11,872 nt of DNA. Origin: Chytridium lagenaria. Taxonomy: Eukaryota; Chytridiomycota; Chytridiomycetes; Chytridiales; Chytridiaceae. Of the stretch, positions 1 to 8,440 are shown piece after piece. The stretch is taken from positions 1 through 11,872 of the forward strand of contig JAHLKC010000338.1 of the NCBI GenBank assembly GCA_025449115.1, read 5' to 3'. Under the pieces are notes generated by a model, which saw only the letters and a list, made by a program, of their open reading frames with translations, made no database searches and was not told where the DNA came from. Position 1 is the stretch's first letter; every line of letters starts with the position of its first letter. The position numbers and the translations under genes are program-made.

Positions 1-2
1 GG

Positions 3-1396
3 CATCGACGGATGGGTCACATCTCGATGAAGGCGGTGAAGAAGCTTGAAAAATCGGCAACGGGTGTACGCATCACGTTGTATAACGACGACGACGACGT
101 GCTGTGCAAGGGATGCATTGAGGGGAAGCTTACGCGCTCCTCTCACCCGGAGAGAGTTGAGAAGGACTACAAAGTCTTGGAACGCGTTCACGTGGATTTG
201 GCGGGACCCATGAAGCGGAAGAGCTTGGGAGGGTCGCGTTACTTCATGGTGGTTGTGGACGCGTCAACGGGTTACTGCAACACGTACATGCTCAAGGAAA
301 AGAAGCAAGCGGTTCAGTACATCAAGCAGTACAAGAGAGAGGCCGAGGCACTCACAGGTCGACGGATTGACGCGTTGAGATACTCGGAAAGGAACCCTGA
401 GGAGATGGAACGACTTCGAGAAAAGCCGCATCTCCTGGAGATTGTTGCAGATAACGGTGGGGAATTTAAGAACAAGCAGCTGGAGGCATGGTGCCTGGAG
501 GAAGGCATCAAGCTCACGTTCACCATGCCCTACACGCCTCAGCAGAACGGTGTCGCGGAAAGAATGAATCGGTCGCTCATTGAGAAGGCAAAGTGCATGC
601 TTAGCGACGCGAGTCTTGACGACAAATTCTGGGGAGAGGCCGTTACGTGTGCCACGTACTTGTACAATCGATCTCCTCGTAAGGATGGGATTTCACCTCT
701 GGAAGGCTTCACGGGAAGGAAGCCTAACCTGAAACGCGTTCGAATCTTCGGTTGCGCATGTTACGCGCACGTCCCAAAGGAACGACGGAAGAAGATGGAG
801 AAGAACGCTCGCAAATGCATTTTCTTGGGATATGAGGCAATGGGATATCGCCTTTATGACCCAGTCACGAAGAAAGTAGTGCGCAGCAAGACTGTTGTGT
901 TTGACGAGTTGAACACTGGAGTGTGGGAAGGACACGACGCAGACGTGTCCACCTGGAAGGTACACAGGAAGCTGCTGGACAAGGTGGGAAGCGATTCAGG
1001 GAGTTGGGGGAGCGATGAAGACTCCGAGGATTCCGAAGATGAGTCATTGAGCTCTGAGGATGATGGAGATAACGCGTCACAGGTCAGTGAAGACAGCGAA
1101 GCGTTGGAGGATGATGTCGAGGATGCTCAGGAAGAGAACGACGCGTCAGAAGAGTTCGAAGACGCGCCAACCTCGCCAAGAAGGACTCCTCAACGCGCTA
1201 CACGCAGCGTTTCACGTCTCCCGGTACCAGCAACACCACCAGCAGAGGAAGGCACTCGTCGTTATTCCCTGAGAGAGAGGAGGCCAGCAAACGCAGAATG
1301 GTTTAAGGCTCAAGTGCCAGGAAAGCGTGCTCCTGCTCCACGTAAGCCTGCAGCACACACTGTTACCGTGATGAGTGACGAGGACGTGACAGATCC
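3..1396 (+). pseudogene. Ty1/copia retrotransposon pol fragment (integrase region), cut by a second element
   Basis: The 5' part of this pol gene lies outside the window. It opens with the end of the GAG-pre-integrase/HHCC zinc region (HRRMGH, then CKGC about 33 residues on). It continues into the integrase core: first Asp in VVDAS, second in VADNGGEF, and Glu in PYTPQQNGVAER, the DDE triad typical of copia integrases. The copia-type C-terminal part (NARKCIFLGYE, VVRSKTVVFDE) follows. After it comes a long acidic Asp/Glu/Ser linker and the basic YSLRERRPA motif that normally precedes reverse transcriptase. The frame is open for about 1.39 kb without a frameshift. It ends inside the linker (DEDVTDP), exactly where an LTR beginning TGTTGG starts. 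RT and RNase H are absent here and nowhere else in the window. It is a related but distinct family from the inner element, with about 25 extra residues between the two integrase Asp motifs. Confidence 0.9.
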
Positions 1397-1791
1397 TGTT
1401 GGTTTCATCTTTCTAGTTTGTTTTACTTACTCACATTTATGTTACTAAGTCATTTGTGCCCCCGCATTCATTCTAGCCTTCATTAATTCGGAGTTTAAAT
1501 TCTTTATTTGTTTTGCTGCTCATACCATTTGAGTCAGCGTTAATCCCCGCATGTTTTGCCTCCTACAACTGTATCCGTGACAATGAGAGATGGACGGTCA
1601 GAAGACCTTATGGCGAGGTGTGCCACCCTCAACTTACCTGTATTGTTGTGAAGAAGGTTCTTAATAATAAGTTAGTTGTCATCAGTATTAATTAGTCGTC
1701 ACCTCTGGAGACCTCGTTCACCAGTTCATTATACATAATTAGTTTATTAAGTTTATTACTATATTACAAAGAGCCCCGTAAACACCCTACA
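1397..1791 (+). repeat. 5' long terminal repeat of the inner copia element
   Basis: The LTR starts TGTTGG, interrupting the pol frame of the left element, and ends CCTACA two bases before the primer binding site. Its ends form an imperfect TG...CA inverted pair. Its first 97 bp recur at 6241-6338 with a single difference, a run of two Gs here against three there. The outer end was placed by that match and by the polypurine tract next to the 3' copy. The inner end is inferred from CA and the primer site, since the 3' copy is too short to confirm it. An AT-rich stretch with TTATACATAA near 1729 could serve as a promoter core, but this is only a guess. Confidence 0.85.
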
Positions 1792-1793
1792 AG

Positions 1794-1801
1794 TGGTAGC
1801 A
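1794..1801 (+). other. Primer binding site (initiator tRNA-Met-like)
   Basis: TGGTAGCA lies two bases after the LTR end. It is complementary to the universal CCA tail plus the last acceptor-stem bases of eukaryotic initiator tRNA-Met (…UGCUACCA), the usual minus-strand primer of Ty1/copia elements. The match covers eight bases and then breaks down, so the exact primer is inferred. Confidence 0.7.
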
Positions 1802-1940
1802 CTTCATCTGGTTGGAAGAAGGAGTGAACGATCCATTTGAGGACTAAGGAGTAGAGAACAGTAGAGAAGAGTGTGAGCATCGCAAGAAAGAAAGAATCAG
1901 TCCCAAGTCACCAAAGAAAGTAACCAGTCAACACGAGAAG

Positions 1941-3400
1941 ATGACGAAAGAAAAGGACGACAAACCTGTGATGTTCGATGGCACACAGTTCCACATCTGG
2001 AAGTACCGCATGGTCGGGTACCTCAAAGGCAAGGGCCTTTGGAAGATTGTGATAAGGGCTGGACGCCCTATGCAGTCGTTGACACGCCTACAAACGCCGA
2101 GAAGAAAACTAGGTTAGAAGAGGAAGACCTGGATATGAAAGCAAAAGCGAGAATTGAATCAAGAGTGCATGATATCATCTTACCGCTAATCCAGGATGAA
2201 ATAACGGCGAAAGCAACTTGGGATAAAATTGTTGAGACCTATGAGAGAAAGGCTCAGACAAACAGAAACGCGATTAGAAGAAAGCTCACCAACTTGAAGA
2301 TGAAAGAAGAGGACGACTTGAAGACTTACATTGCAGAGATCTCGTCAACAATCCAGCAACTAAAGGCTGCGGGGGAGGACACTGGAACCCCGCAGCACAT
2401 CTCTATCCTTCTGACCACCCTACCAGAAGCGTATGATATTATCGTAAATCTCCTCGAGAACGACGCCAAAGCAGAGACCGATTATGCCTATGTGGTGGGA
2501 AAACTGTTAGATCATGAAACGAAAATTAAAGAAAGAAAGAAGGAAACAGAGGACAGTGAAGGTGCTCAAGCGCATGCTGCAGGGAGACATAACAATCAGC
2601 AACGGCAACGCGGAGGTGAAGACCGCGAATGTTTCAATTGTGGTCGAAGAGGACACCTGGCTAGAGATTGCTGGGGTGCTAGACGAAACATCGAAAATAG
2701 ATACGATGGAAACAACGAACCTCAAGCTCAACCAGCAGCAGCTGGAAGAGGTCATTTCCGTGGACGAGGACGTGGTGGATTCCGTGGTCGTGGAGGCCGC
2801 GGAAGAGGTGGTCGAGGCCGTGGTGGTTGGAACCGTGGCCCTAATGCAAACGTAGCGAATCAGAACAACAATCAAAACAACAACAACAACGGAGGGAATC
2901 CAGTAGTGTTCGTTGCCGCAGTGCCAACAGTCAACATTACTGGGGATGGCATGCTGCAAGCGAGAGACACTAGATGGATGTTAGATTCAGGAGCTACTCA
3001 CCATATGACGTTTCAACGCAACATCCTGTCAAACTACCGATCCATTCAGTGCAACATCAGCACGGCGGACAGCCAGAGCGAGCTGGAATCGAAAGGGGTC
3101 GGAGACTGTGAAGTAAAGATTAGAATTGGGGGAAGAACAGGAACGCTAATACTGAAGAATGTGTTATATGTACCGAACATCGGACGGAACCTTATCTCGC
3201 TTGGGATGGCGAGGAAGAAAGAACTGGACATCTTTCCAAAAGATGATGGCTATGATCTGAAACCGAAGAAAGGACCATCAGCACAAGCGCTAGCAACTTT
3301 CACATACAGCAGCAAGGAAAACCTCATTTACCTTGATCAAGCGTCGGAGCCTAAACCCAGCACCTCCGTTGCAAAGGCTGGGAAGCCACTATCGCCACAT
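1941..3400 (+). pseudogene. gag and aspartic protease region of inner copia element
   Basis: The start ATG at 1941 follows a purine-rich leader. It begins a copia Gag N-terminus with the FDGTQFHIWKYRM and LKGKGLW motifs. A one-base frame change between about 2040 and 2060 moves the frame, after which it stays open to 3478. The Gag helical region follows (DDLKTYIAEI, TTLPEAYD). Next is a CCHC zinc knuckle CFNCGRRGHLARDC (2630-2671) and a strongly Arg/Gly-repeated RGG stretch (about 2745-2835), then an Asn run. These are nucleic-acid-binding parts of the capsid protein. The protease begins around the catalytic Asp of LDSGATHH (codon at 2984). An FG-like region and the GAG-pre-integrase motif (HQWHLRMGH, near 3400) follow. 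The RGG block after the knuckle is unusually long for copia Gag. The function is lost because of the early frameshift. Confidence 0.88.
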
Positions 3401-4320
3401 CAGTGGCACCTGAGGATGGGTCATCTAGGAAAGAAGAGTGTGAAGAAGTTAGTGAGGTTGCAAAGGGAGTCAACATGACAGATGAAGAGGACACTCACCT
3501 TTGCGAAGGGTGTGTTGATGGAAAGATGACAAGAGTTTCATTCCCTGACAAACCGACGAATTCAAAGCAAAAGAACCGCTTGAAGATCATGTCGATATTG
3601 TGGGTCCTATGAAGAACACATCAAACGGCGGCGCTCGTTACTTTTTAACGATTGTGGACAGCGCCACAAATTACGTGACGGTCTATTTATGCAAGAAGAA
3701 AAACGAATCAGTCAAGTACATCAAGGGCTACAAAGAAGAAGCAGAAAAACGCATTAAACAAAAACTAAAAGAGATTGTGGCGGACAACGGTGGGGAGTTC
3801 AACAATAAGGCAATGAAGGATTGGTGTTTGGAGCATGGAATTCGACTCACCTTTACCATGCCATACACACCGCAACAGAACGGTGTTGCTGAGAGGATGA
3901 ACCGGAACCTTAACGAGCGTTCTAAAAGTATGTTAAGCTCGTCAAAACTTGAAACGCGTTTTTGGGGAGAAGCTGTAATGGCGGCGGCTTACCTCATTAA
4001 CCGATCTCCTACCGCACCAACGAAGAAGACGCGACACCACTTGAGAAATTCGCCGGGGTCAAGCCTGACCTCTCGAGGTTGCGTGTTTGGGGTGCCTCGC
4101 TCTTGTCTTGATCCCAAAGCAGCAAAGAAAGAAAGGTGACTTTAACGCTCGCCGCTGCGTGCTTGTGGGATATGAACCGCTTGGATACCGCTGTGGGACC
4201 TGCAAGAAAATAAGCTGGTTAGAAGCAAGTCTGTCATTTTTGACGAAGGAGTTTTTGGGGCGGAAGAGAAGAAAGGAGACGAGAAGTTTGAAGGAGATGT
4301 ATCAGAATGGAAGAGTGATT
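3401..4320 (+). pseudogene. Integrase region of inner copia element, several frameshifts
   Basis: Protein similarity to the left element runs through three reading frames. The zinc-binding part has His in MGH and Cys in CEGC (near 3500). The core holds the Asp of TIVDSATNY, the second Asp in VADNGGEF (about 3777-3800) and the Glu in NGVAERMNR (about 3878-3905). The C-terminal copia motif NARRCVLVGYE lies in another frame (near 4146-4180). Frame changes fall near 3460, 3570, 4020, 4090 and 4190. An acidic, Ser-rich linker begins near 4320 and leads to RT. All three catalytic acids survive, but no single frame carries the domain, so the enzyme is not made as written. Compared with the left element, the segment between the first and second Asp is shorter. 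Confidence 0.87.
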
Positions 4321-6209
4321 TGGACTTACCAGATTACAACACGGATTCATCAAGTTCTGGTGGAAGCGAGGGCGAAACTGCTGTGGATGATAACTCCGAT
4401 GAAGAGGAAGATGATAATGTTAGTTATCACACACCGGATCGTGAAGACTACAACGAAGAAGATAGAGAAGAACCTCGCTCACCTACGGTTCGTCGTTCAG
4501 GTGGAAGAAGGGTACCAAATTTCCGTGAAGACCTGGATGAACCGTATGAAACATCCCTTCGAAGGTCAACAAGGAACAAGAAGAAACCTGGAGAGTTTTG
4601 GACGGTTAAGCCATCCGCCAACACCGCATCATGGGAAGAAGAAGATGATGAGCCAAAAACTTACTTAGAAGCGATGCAGAGGAAGGAGAAGGATGAATGG
4701 AGAAAAGCGATGGAAGAGGAGATGAAGAGCTTGGTCGAGATGGGGACTTGGAGGCTGGTGCCCCGACCAAAAGATAAGAAGATTATCAAATCTGGATGGG
4801 TGTACAAAACAAAACGTGATGAGTTGGGAAATTTGGACAAACGCAAGCCGCTTCGTTGCAAAAGGATATTCGCAGAAACAAGGTCTTGATTACGATGAGA
4901 AGTTTGCACCCGTTATTAAGCAAGCCACGTTAAGAGTCATGCTGGCGATTGCCTGTCAAGAGGACATGGAGATTAGGCAATACGATGTTAAGACGCGTTT
5001 TTAAACGGCAAGCTAGAAGATCACGAGATCTATATCGAGCAACCTGAAGGATTCGTTGTTGAAGGGAAAGAAGACTGGGTTTGCTTGTGTATGAAGAGTC
5101 TCTACGGCTTGGTTCAAGCACCGATGTGTTTCAATAACGACCTGAACACATTCCAAGTCGATGAGGAGCGTTTCACGAGGTCAGCAGCAGACCCGTGTCT
5201 CTACTACAAGAGGAACGGCAAGGACCTTACCATGAAAGGGGTCTATGTCGACGATATCATTGAAGCGTCAACAAGCAAGGAGGAACTGGACAGATCGGAG
5301 AAAAGATTTATGAGACGTTACCGTGGAACTCGAGCTGCAAGTTTTCGATACGTGTTGGGCTGGCAGTGCCGCTATGATCGTGTGAAAGGGAAGATTGTGG
5401 TGTTCCAGCAGAGATACATCGAAACGATGGGTCATAAGCTGGAATTACCGAAAACCCTTTTACATTACACGCCAATGGACGCCGTCAAAAAGCTGTTGAA
5501 GACGATGGAAGGCGAGATAACTAAAACGAACGAGAAGGGACAAGGATACCGACAGTACACCGGATCCTTGATGCATGCTATGATTGGAACGCGACCAGAT
5601 ATCGCGTTTGCACTGGGAATGGCGGCTAGATTTCAAGAAAATCCTTACCCAGCACATTGGGACGCGCTTTACCGCACTTGTGGATATCTTCAGCAGACGA
5701 AGCAGCTGGGGATTCAATACTCACGTCGAGAGAAACTGGAGTTGGTGGGTTATGCCGATGCCGACATGGGGACGGACCCTGCGGACATGAAGTCTACTAG
5801 TGGATTTGTGATTACTTTGAATGGGGGAGCTGTTGTGTGGGGAACTAAGAAGCAAGCGACAACGGCTCAGTCTACTGCCGAAGCTGAATATGTCTCTTTG
5901 AGTGAGGCATCATCACATATGATTTGGGTTAGTCAGCTTCTGGGGGAGCTAGGATACTCGTTTAACGACGCACCAGTCATTTATGGCGACAACACGACGG
6001 CAAACGCGCTAGCCAGCACACCAATCATATCACAGAGTTCTCGTCATGTGGACCGAAGGTTTCACGTCATCAGAGACAGAGTTAACGCGAAGATACGCGT
6101 TGAATACCTTAACACGAAGTTACAACCTGCGGATTTGTTTACGAAAGCATTACCGCGAACTCAGTTTGAAGAATTACGCGCCAAGTTTGGAATGGTTAAA
6201 GTGGAGTAA
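4321..6209 (+). pseudogene. Reverse transcriptase and RNase H region of inner copia element
   Basis: An acidic linker is followed by the RT start (YLEAM, WRKAMEEEM, GWVYKTK), then FVAKGYSQKQGLDYDEKFAP and YDVKT. The catalytic YVDD box is at 5244-5255, and CMKSLYGLVQAP precedes it. The RNase H part has its acids in GYADADMG, in STAEAEYVSL and in YGDNTTA, and ends with the usual RHVDRRFHVIRD and LQPADLFTKALP motifs. The stop is TAA at 6207-6209, 21 bases before the polypurine tract. Frame changes near 4850 and 4998 break the N-terminal half of RT. From about 5001 to the end the frame is open. All catalytic acids visible in the open part are kept, so the break is recent or neutral rather than extensive. 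Confidence 0.9.
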
Positions 6210-6230
6210 AACTGCACGTCTCGAAAGCTG

Positions 6231-6240
6231 AGGGGGAGAA
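6231..6240 (+). other. Polypurine tract
   Basis: AGGGGGAGAA lies directly before the TGTTGGG start of the 3' LTR and after the pol stop. This is the standard place and composition for the RNase H-resistant primer of plus-strand synthesis in copia elements. Confidence 0.85.
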
Positions 6241-6338
6241 TGTTGGGTTTCATCTTTCTAGTTTGTTTTACTTACTCACATTTATGTTACTAAGTCATTT
6301 GTGCCCCCGCATTCATTCTAGCCTTCATTAATTCGGAG
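6241..6338 (+). repeat. Truncated 3' LTR of inner copia element
   Basis: These 98 bp match the first 97 bp of the 5' LTR, apart from one extra G at the start. The match stops abruptly after ATTCGGAG: here the sequence goes on GATAAATACC, while the 5' LTR continues TTTAAATTC. About 300 bp of LTR are missing. Near-identity of the shared part points to a recent insertion, with the loss occurring afterwards, or to a misassembled junction. Confidence 0.88.
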
Positions 6339-6515
6339 GATAAATACCGGGGTGAAAACCGACGACTAGTAATAAAATTTCGTCGAATTTCAAATTATAC
6401 CGTCGTATACGTACGTTGATCAATTTCAATACCGTTGCACAGAGAAAATTGACAATGCTTTTTCCGACAACGTTTACTACCGTATACGTTGGTACGTTGT
6501 GCTTTTTCTATTTTT
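6339..6515. other. Non-coding spacer with palindromic CGTATACG words
   Basis: No open frame of note. It contains GTATACGTACGTTG (near 6410) and CGTATACGTTGGTACGTTG (near 6481-6499). These resemble the GCATACGTTGGTATGC hairpin inside the tandem units that follow, so this stretch may be a diverged outer part of the same repeat. It shows no sign of the missing half of either retrotransposon. Confidence 0.4.
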
Positions 6516-7170
6516 CAAAACGAGCGTCGCACCAAAAAATAAATCGGTCACCAAAGGTATGTCACCGCATACGTTGGTATGCGTTGCCGTGATGGCATGC
6601 CTTCTTGCCATTTCCGATACCAAGAGCAATGCTATTCACACCACCTTTGTACATATGATACATAAACGTATACCCTACAGCTCCTATTAATATCGCTGCA
6701 ATATCGGGCTTCCCCAAGTCCCTGCAGCACTTGATGGAATCACACCGTAGAGGCCAACACATGAATTTACCAAAAATGAGCGTCGCACCAAAATATAAAT
6801 CGGTCACCAAAGGTATGTCACCGCATACGTTGGTATGCGTTGCCGTGATGGCATGCCTTCTTGCATTTCCGATACCAAGAGCAATGCCATTCACACCACC
6901 TTTGTACATATGATACATAAACGTATACCCTACAGCTCCTATGAATATCGCTGCAATATCGGGCTTCCCCAAGTCCCTGCAGCACTTGATGGAATCACAC
7001 CGTAGAGGCCAACACGTGAATTTACCAAAAATGAGCGTCGCACCAAAATATAAATCGGTCACCAAAGGTATGTCACCGCATACGTTGGTATGCGTTGCCG
7101 TGATGGCATGCCTTCTTGACATTTCCGATACCAAGAGCATGATACATAAACGTATACCCTACAGCTCCTA
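6516..7170. repeat. Tandem array of a 255/256-bp unit, two full copies and one partial
   Basis: The word GAGCGTCGCACCAAAA recurs at 6522, 6778 and 7033, giving periods of 256 and 255 bp. Copies are very similar. They differ by a few substitutions, by one base at CTTGCCATTT / CTTGCATTT / CTTGACATTT, and by a 27-bp deletion near 7140 in the third copy, which ends at CTCCTA (7170). Every copy contains the hairpin GCATAC-GTTG-GTATGC. The left edge fades into 6339-6515. The unit length is a multiple of three in the middle copy, and the minus strand is open through it. This suggests duplication of a former coding segment rather than ordinary satellite DNA. Confidence 0.9.
6562..7140 (-). pseudogene. 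Open frame across the tandem units, 85-residue repeat, unknown protein
   Basis: On the minus strand the array is open for about 192 codons. It encodes an 85-residue block twice over, with segments such as GDIPLVTDLYFGATLIFGKF, CWPLRCDSIKCCRDLGKPDI and AAIFIGAVGYTFMYHMYKGG. Two hydrophobic glycine-rich stretches per block look like membrane helices, and Cys residues cluster between them (CW, KCC). I do not recognise the family. The one-base difference between copies at the unit border changes the frame: copies 1 and 3 leave it after GIGN, and only copy 2 reads through. This makes a working repeat protein doubtful. The first codons of the stated frame are arbitrary. It could be a duplicated exon of a membrane protein gene, or chance openness of a repeat. 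Confidence 0.35.
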
Positions 7171-7175
7171 GGGTT

Positions 7176-7181
7176 TTTATT
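7176..7181 (-). terminator. AATAAA polyadenylation signal after the transposase relic
   Basis: The minus strand reads AATAAA 18-23 bases past the last stop codon (7199) of the KDZ relic. Position and orientation fit a cleavage signal for that gene, but the surroundings are AT-rich, so a chance match is possible. Confidence 0.4.
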
Positions 7182-7198
7182 AAACAAATTCTAAAGTA

Positions 7199-7873
7199 TC
7201 AACGTCGGGATGTGAATTTCTTTAAAAACGCCTCGCTCCCTTTCTTCTCCAACTCTTTCATCCTATTTGCCATACAAATATACGTAAAATTGTCATTATT
7301 GCATGCCCTTCAGTCATGTACGAGACCATCTGTCGTAGAACTCCCATGTTATGGTTGGCTGACTCTGTGTAGCTGGTATTAAGGTCTCCAACCCGCTCGT
7401 GCTGTCTGTAGTGTTTGGCGTGGGATGCAGCAGAGCAACCTTTGTGGGCATTGGAGTGAAAGTCGTCAATGATAAAGCGGCAATTCTTGAAGAACTCGTA
7501 TTCCCGTAGCGTACAATAGTCAGCTGCATGGCAGTTGTTATCGCCAACGCATATTGATGGGCATATTTCAAACCTACATTAATTAGATCGTAATATTCGT
7601 TGCCTCCCACCTTGTAAAGAGAGTTGAGAAAACATCATTAATACTTTCAGATTTGGGAAAGAAATGGAAACCAATATAAAAACGATGACGACATAGAAAG
7701 ACCATAGCTCCAGCCGTCATTGATTTCGCTTTCCTTTGCCTGTCATAATACTTTGGGCAAATATCATATTCCTTGGTCCTTTTTTCTGTAACTGAAGGTA
7801 GGTTGTCTGCAGGACCTAAGTTCAAGTATCTTGGACGTCGCCGTATCTCAGGTAAAAAGTAGAATGATCCTGT
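7199..7873 (-). pseudogene. KDZ (Kyakuja-Dileera-Zisupton) transposase relic, frameshifted
   Basis: Three minus-strand frames carry consecutive parts of a KDZ-type DDE transposase. From 7873 down: LPEIRRRPRYL, CPKYYDRQRKAKSMTAGAMV, FLCRHRFYIGFHFFPKSES and NDVFSTLFTRW (about 7605), the conserved 'TGG...CxHG..YGF...ES..DVF..L..R' region. After a shift near 7580-7600 comes VGDNNCHAADYCTLREYEFF, matching the family pattern YDxACxLxxYCxxREPxFF, with its Asp codon at 7540-7542. Then RFIIDDFHSNAHKGCSAASH follows, and NTSYTESANHNMGVLRQMVS with the likely catalytic Glu at 7363-7365, then SYMTEGHA. One more one-base shift near 7260 leads to NRMKELEKKG and a stop at 7199. Known KDZ proteins are cut-and-paste transposases common in fungi. 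The N-terminal zinc domains are not seen here. Two or more frameshifts make it inactive. Terminal repeats were not found. Confidence 0.82.
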
Positions 7874-7994
7874 CTAATAAGAATTAGTTATGACAAGAAA
7901 CAAATTTGCCGTAAAAAGTTATGAAGGGCGGCATATAATGGTATGCGGTGGTTTGCGTATACATACGCTTACATTCCTACGTATACTTTGTAGG
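7874..7994. other. AT-rich gap with perfect short palindrome
   Basis: No coding signal. GCGTAT-AC-ATACGC at 7955-7968 is a perfect 6-bp stem with a 2-nt spacer. It is flanked by TATGCGG at 7942 and a near-inverted CCGCATA at 8020-8026. The stretch separates the KDZ relic from the upstream open segment, so it could be a degraded intron, a small insertion, or decayed coding sequence. Confidence 0.3.
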
Positions 7995-8369
7995 TTATAC
8001 ATTCAGAAGTGTAGGTCGCCGCATATTTATTTTGTACATTACCTTTTGCCAATTCTTGTTTACGAGATCTCCATGTTCCGTTGTCAAAACTTCTGCTACA
8101 GGGTGACGGCTATGCTGGTTTTCAACCGAATCCCTCCTTTCCCGTAACCATCGTGCAACGTGGATGAATTGTTTCGGTAAAGAAGTATCGTTGCCGACAA
8201 CTATAACTTGAAACAGAATGTTACCAATTGAGGGTACATTCTGGCGAAGATTGTCAACGAGTTTCAGCTTTCGTGGTGTGCTCAGGTCATGCCAGTTTTC
8301 GAGCTCGAGGAGGTAGTGGTATCCCGTGGGCAATATGATCGTAACAACCGACTGTTCACAAAATATCTT
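7995..8369 (-). pseudogene. Protein-like open segment of unknown family upstream of the KDZ relic
   Basis: The minus strand is open from just after a TAA (8370-8372) to the stop at 7995. Its composition looks like real protein: TIILPTGYHYLLELENWHDL, then NLRQNVPSIGNILFQVIVVG, NDTSLPKQFIHVARWLRERR and DSVENQHSRH. I do not recognise it. The last 25 or so residues (near 8060-7995) lose this character. There is no ATG at the left; the first possible start is TTG at 8333, so a spliced or frameshifted beginning is likely. Its strand and spacing (about 120 bp) suggest the N-terminal part of the KDZ gene, or another gene interrupted by it. I infer this from position only. Confidence 0.5.
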
Positions 8370-8425
8370 TTATCGTGTTAATGTGAGATTATAAGATAAC
8401 CTCACCAAGAGGCATGAATGCGTCG

Positions 8426-8434
8426 CTTATATAG
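8426..8434 (-). promoter_or_regulatory. TATA box candidate for the minus-strand gene
   Basis: The minus strand reads CTATATAAG, a near-ideal TATA element, about 57 bp before the open segment at 8369. An ATG follows at 8413-8415 on that strand, and GTGAGG just after it resembles a splice donor. Joining that donor to the CAG near 8352 would not give the frame of the open segment, so the exact gene start is unresolved. Confidence 0.4.
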
Positions 8435-8440
8435 ACGTCG

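Larger units (their letters stand above)
1397..6338 (+). mobile_element. Ty1/copia LTR retrotransposon, near full length, 3' LTR truncated, coding region frameshifted
   Basis: The parts stand in canonical order: 5' LTR, primer binding site, gag with CCHC knuckle, aspartic protease, integrase, reverse transcriptase, RNase H, polypurine tract and 3' LTR. Integrase before RT identifies Ty1/copia (Pseudoviridae) rather than gypsy. Reading frame changes are seen near 2040-2060, 3460, 3570, 4020, 4090, 4190, 4850 and 4998. Each is compatible with a one- or two-base indel, and the protein similarity to the left element resumes after each. The element therefore cannot make its own polyprotein as written. 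The 3' LTR matches only the first 97-98 bp of the 5' LTR, so the right end is missing and no target-site duplication can be confirmed. The 5 bp before the 5' LTR are GATCC; they do not recur right after 6338. It sits inside the pol gene of the left element. Confidence 0.93.

Noticed and set aside
1513..1695. Short open frame within the 5' LTR
   Set aside because: It lies wholly inside the LTR, has no ATG-context or motif support, and is explained by chance.
2507..2959. 150-codon minus-strand open frame rich in Ser/Thr/Val
   Set aside because: It is the antisense of the RGG and Asn repeats of Gag; low-complexity coding DNA often stays open on the other strand.
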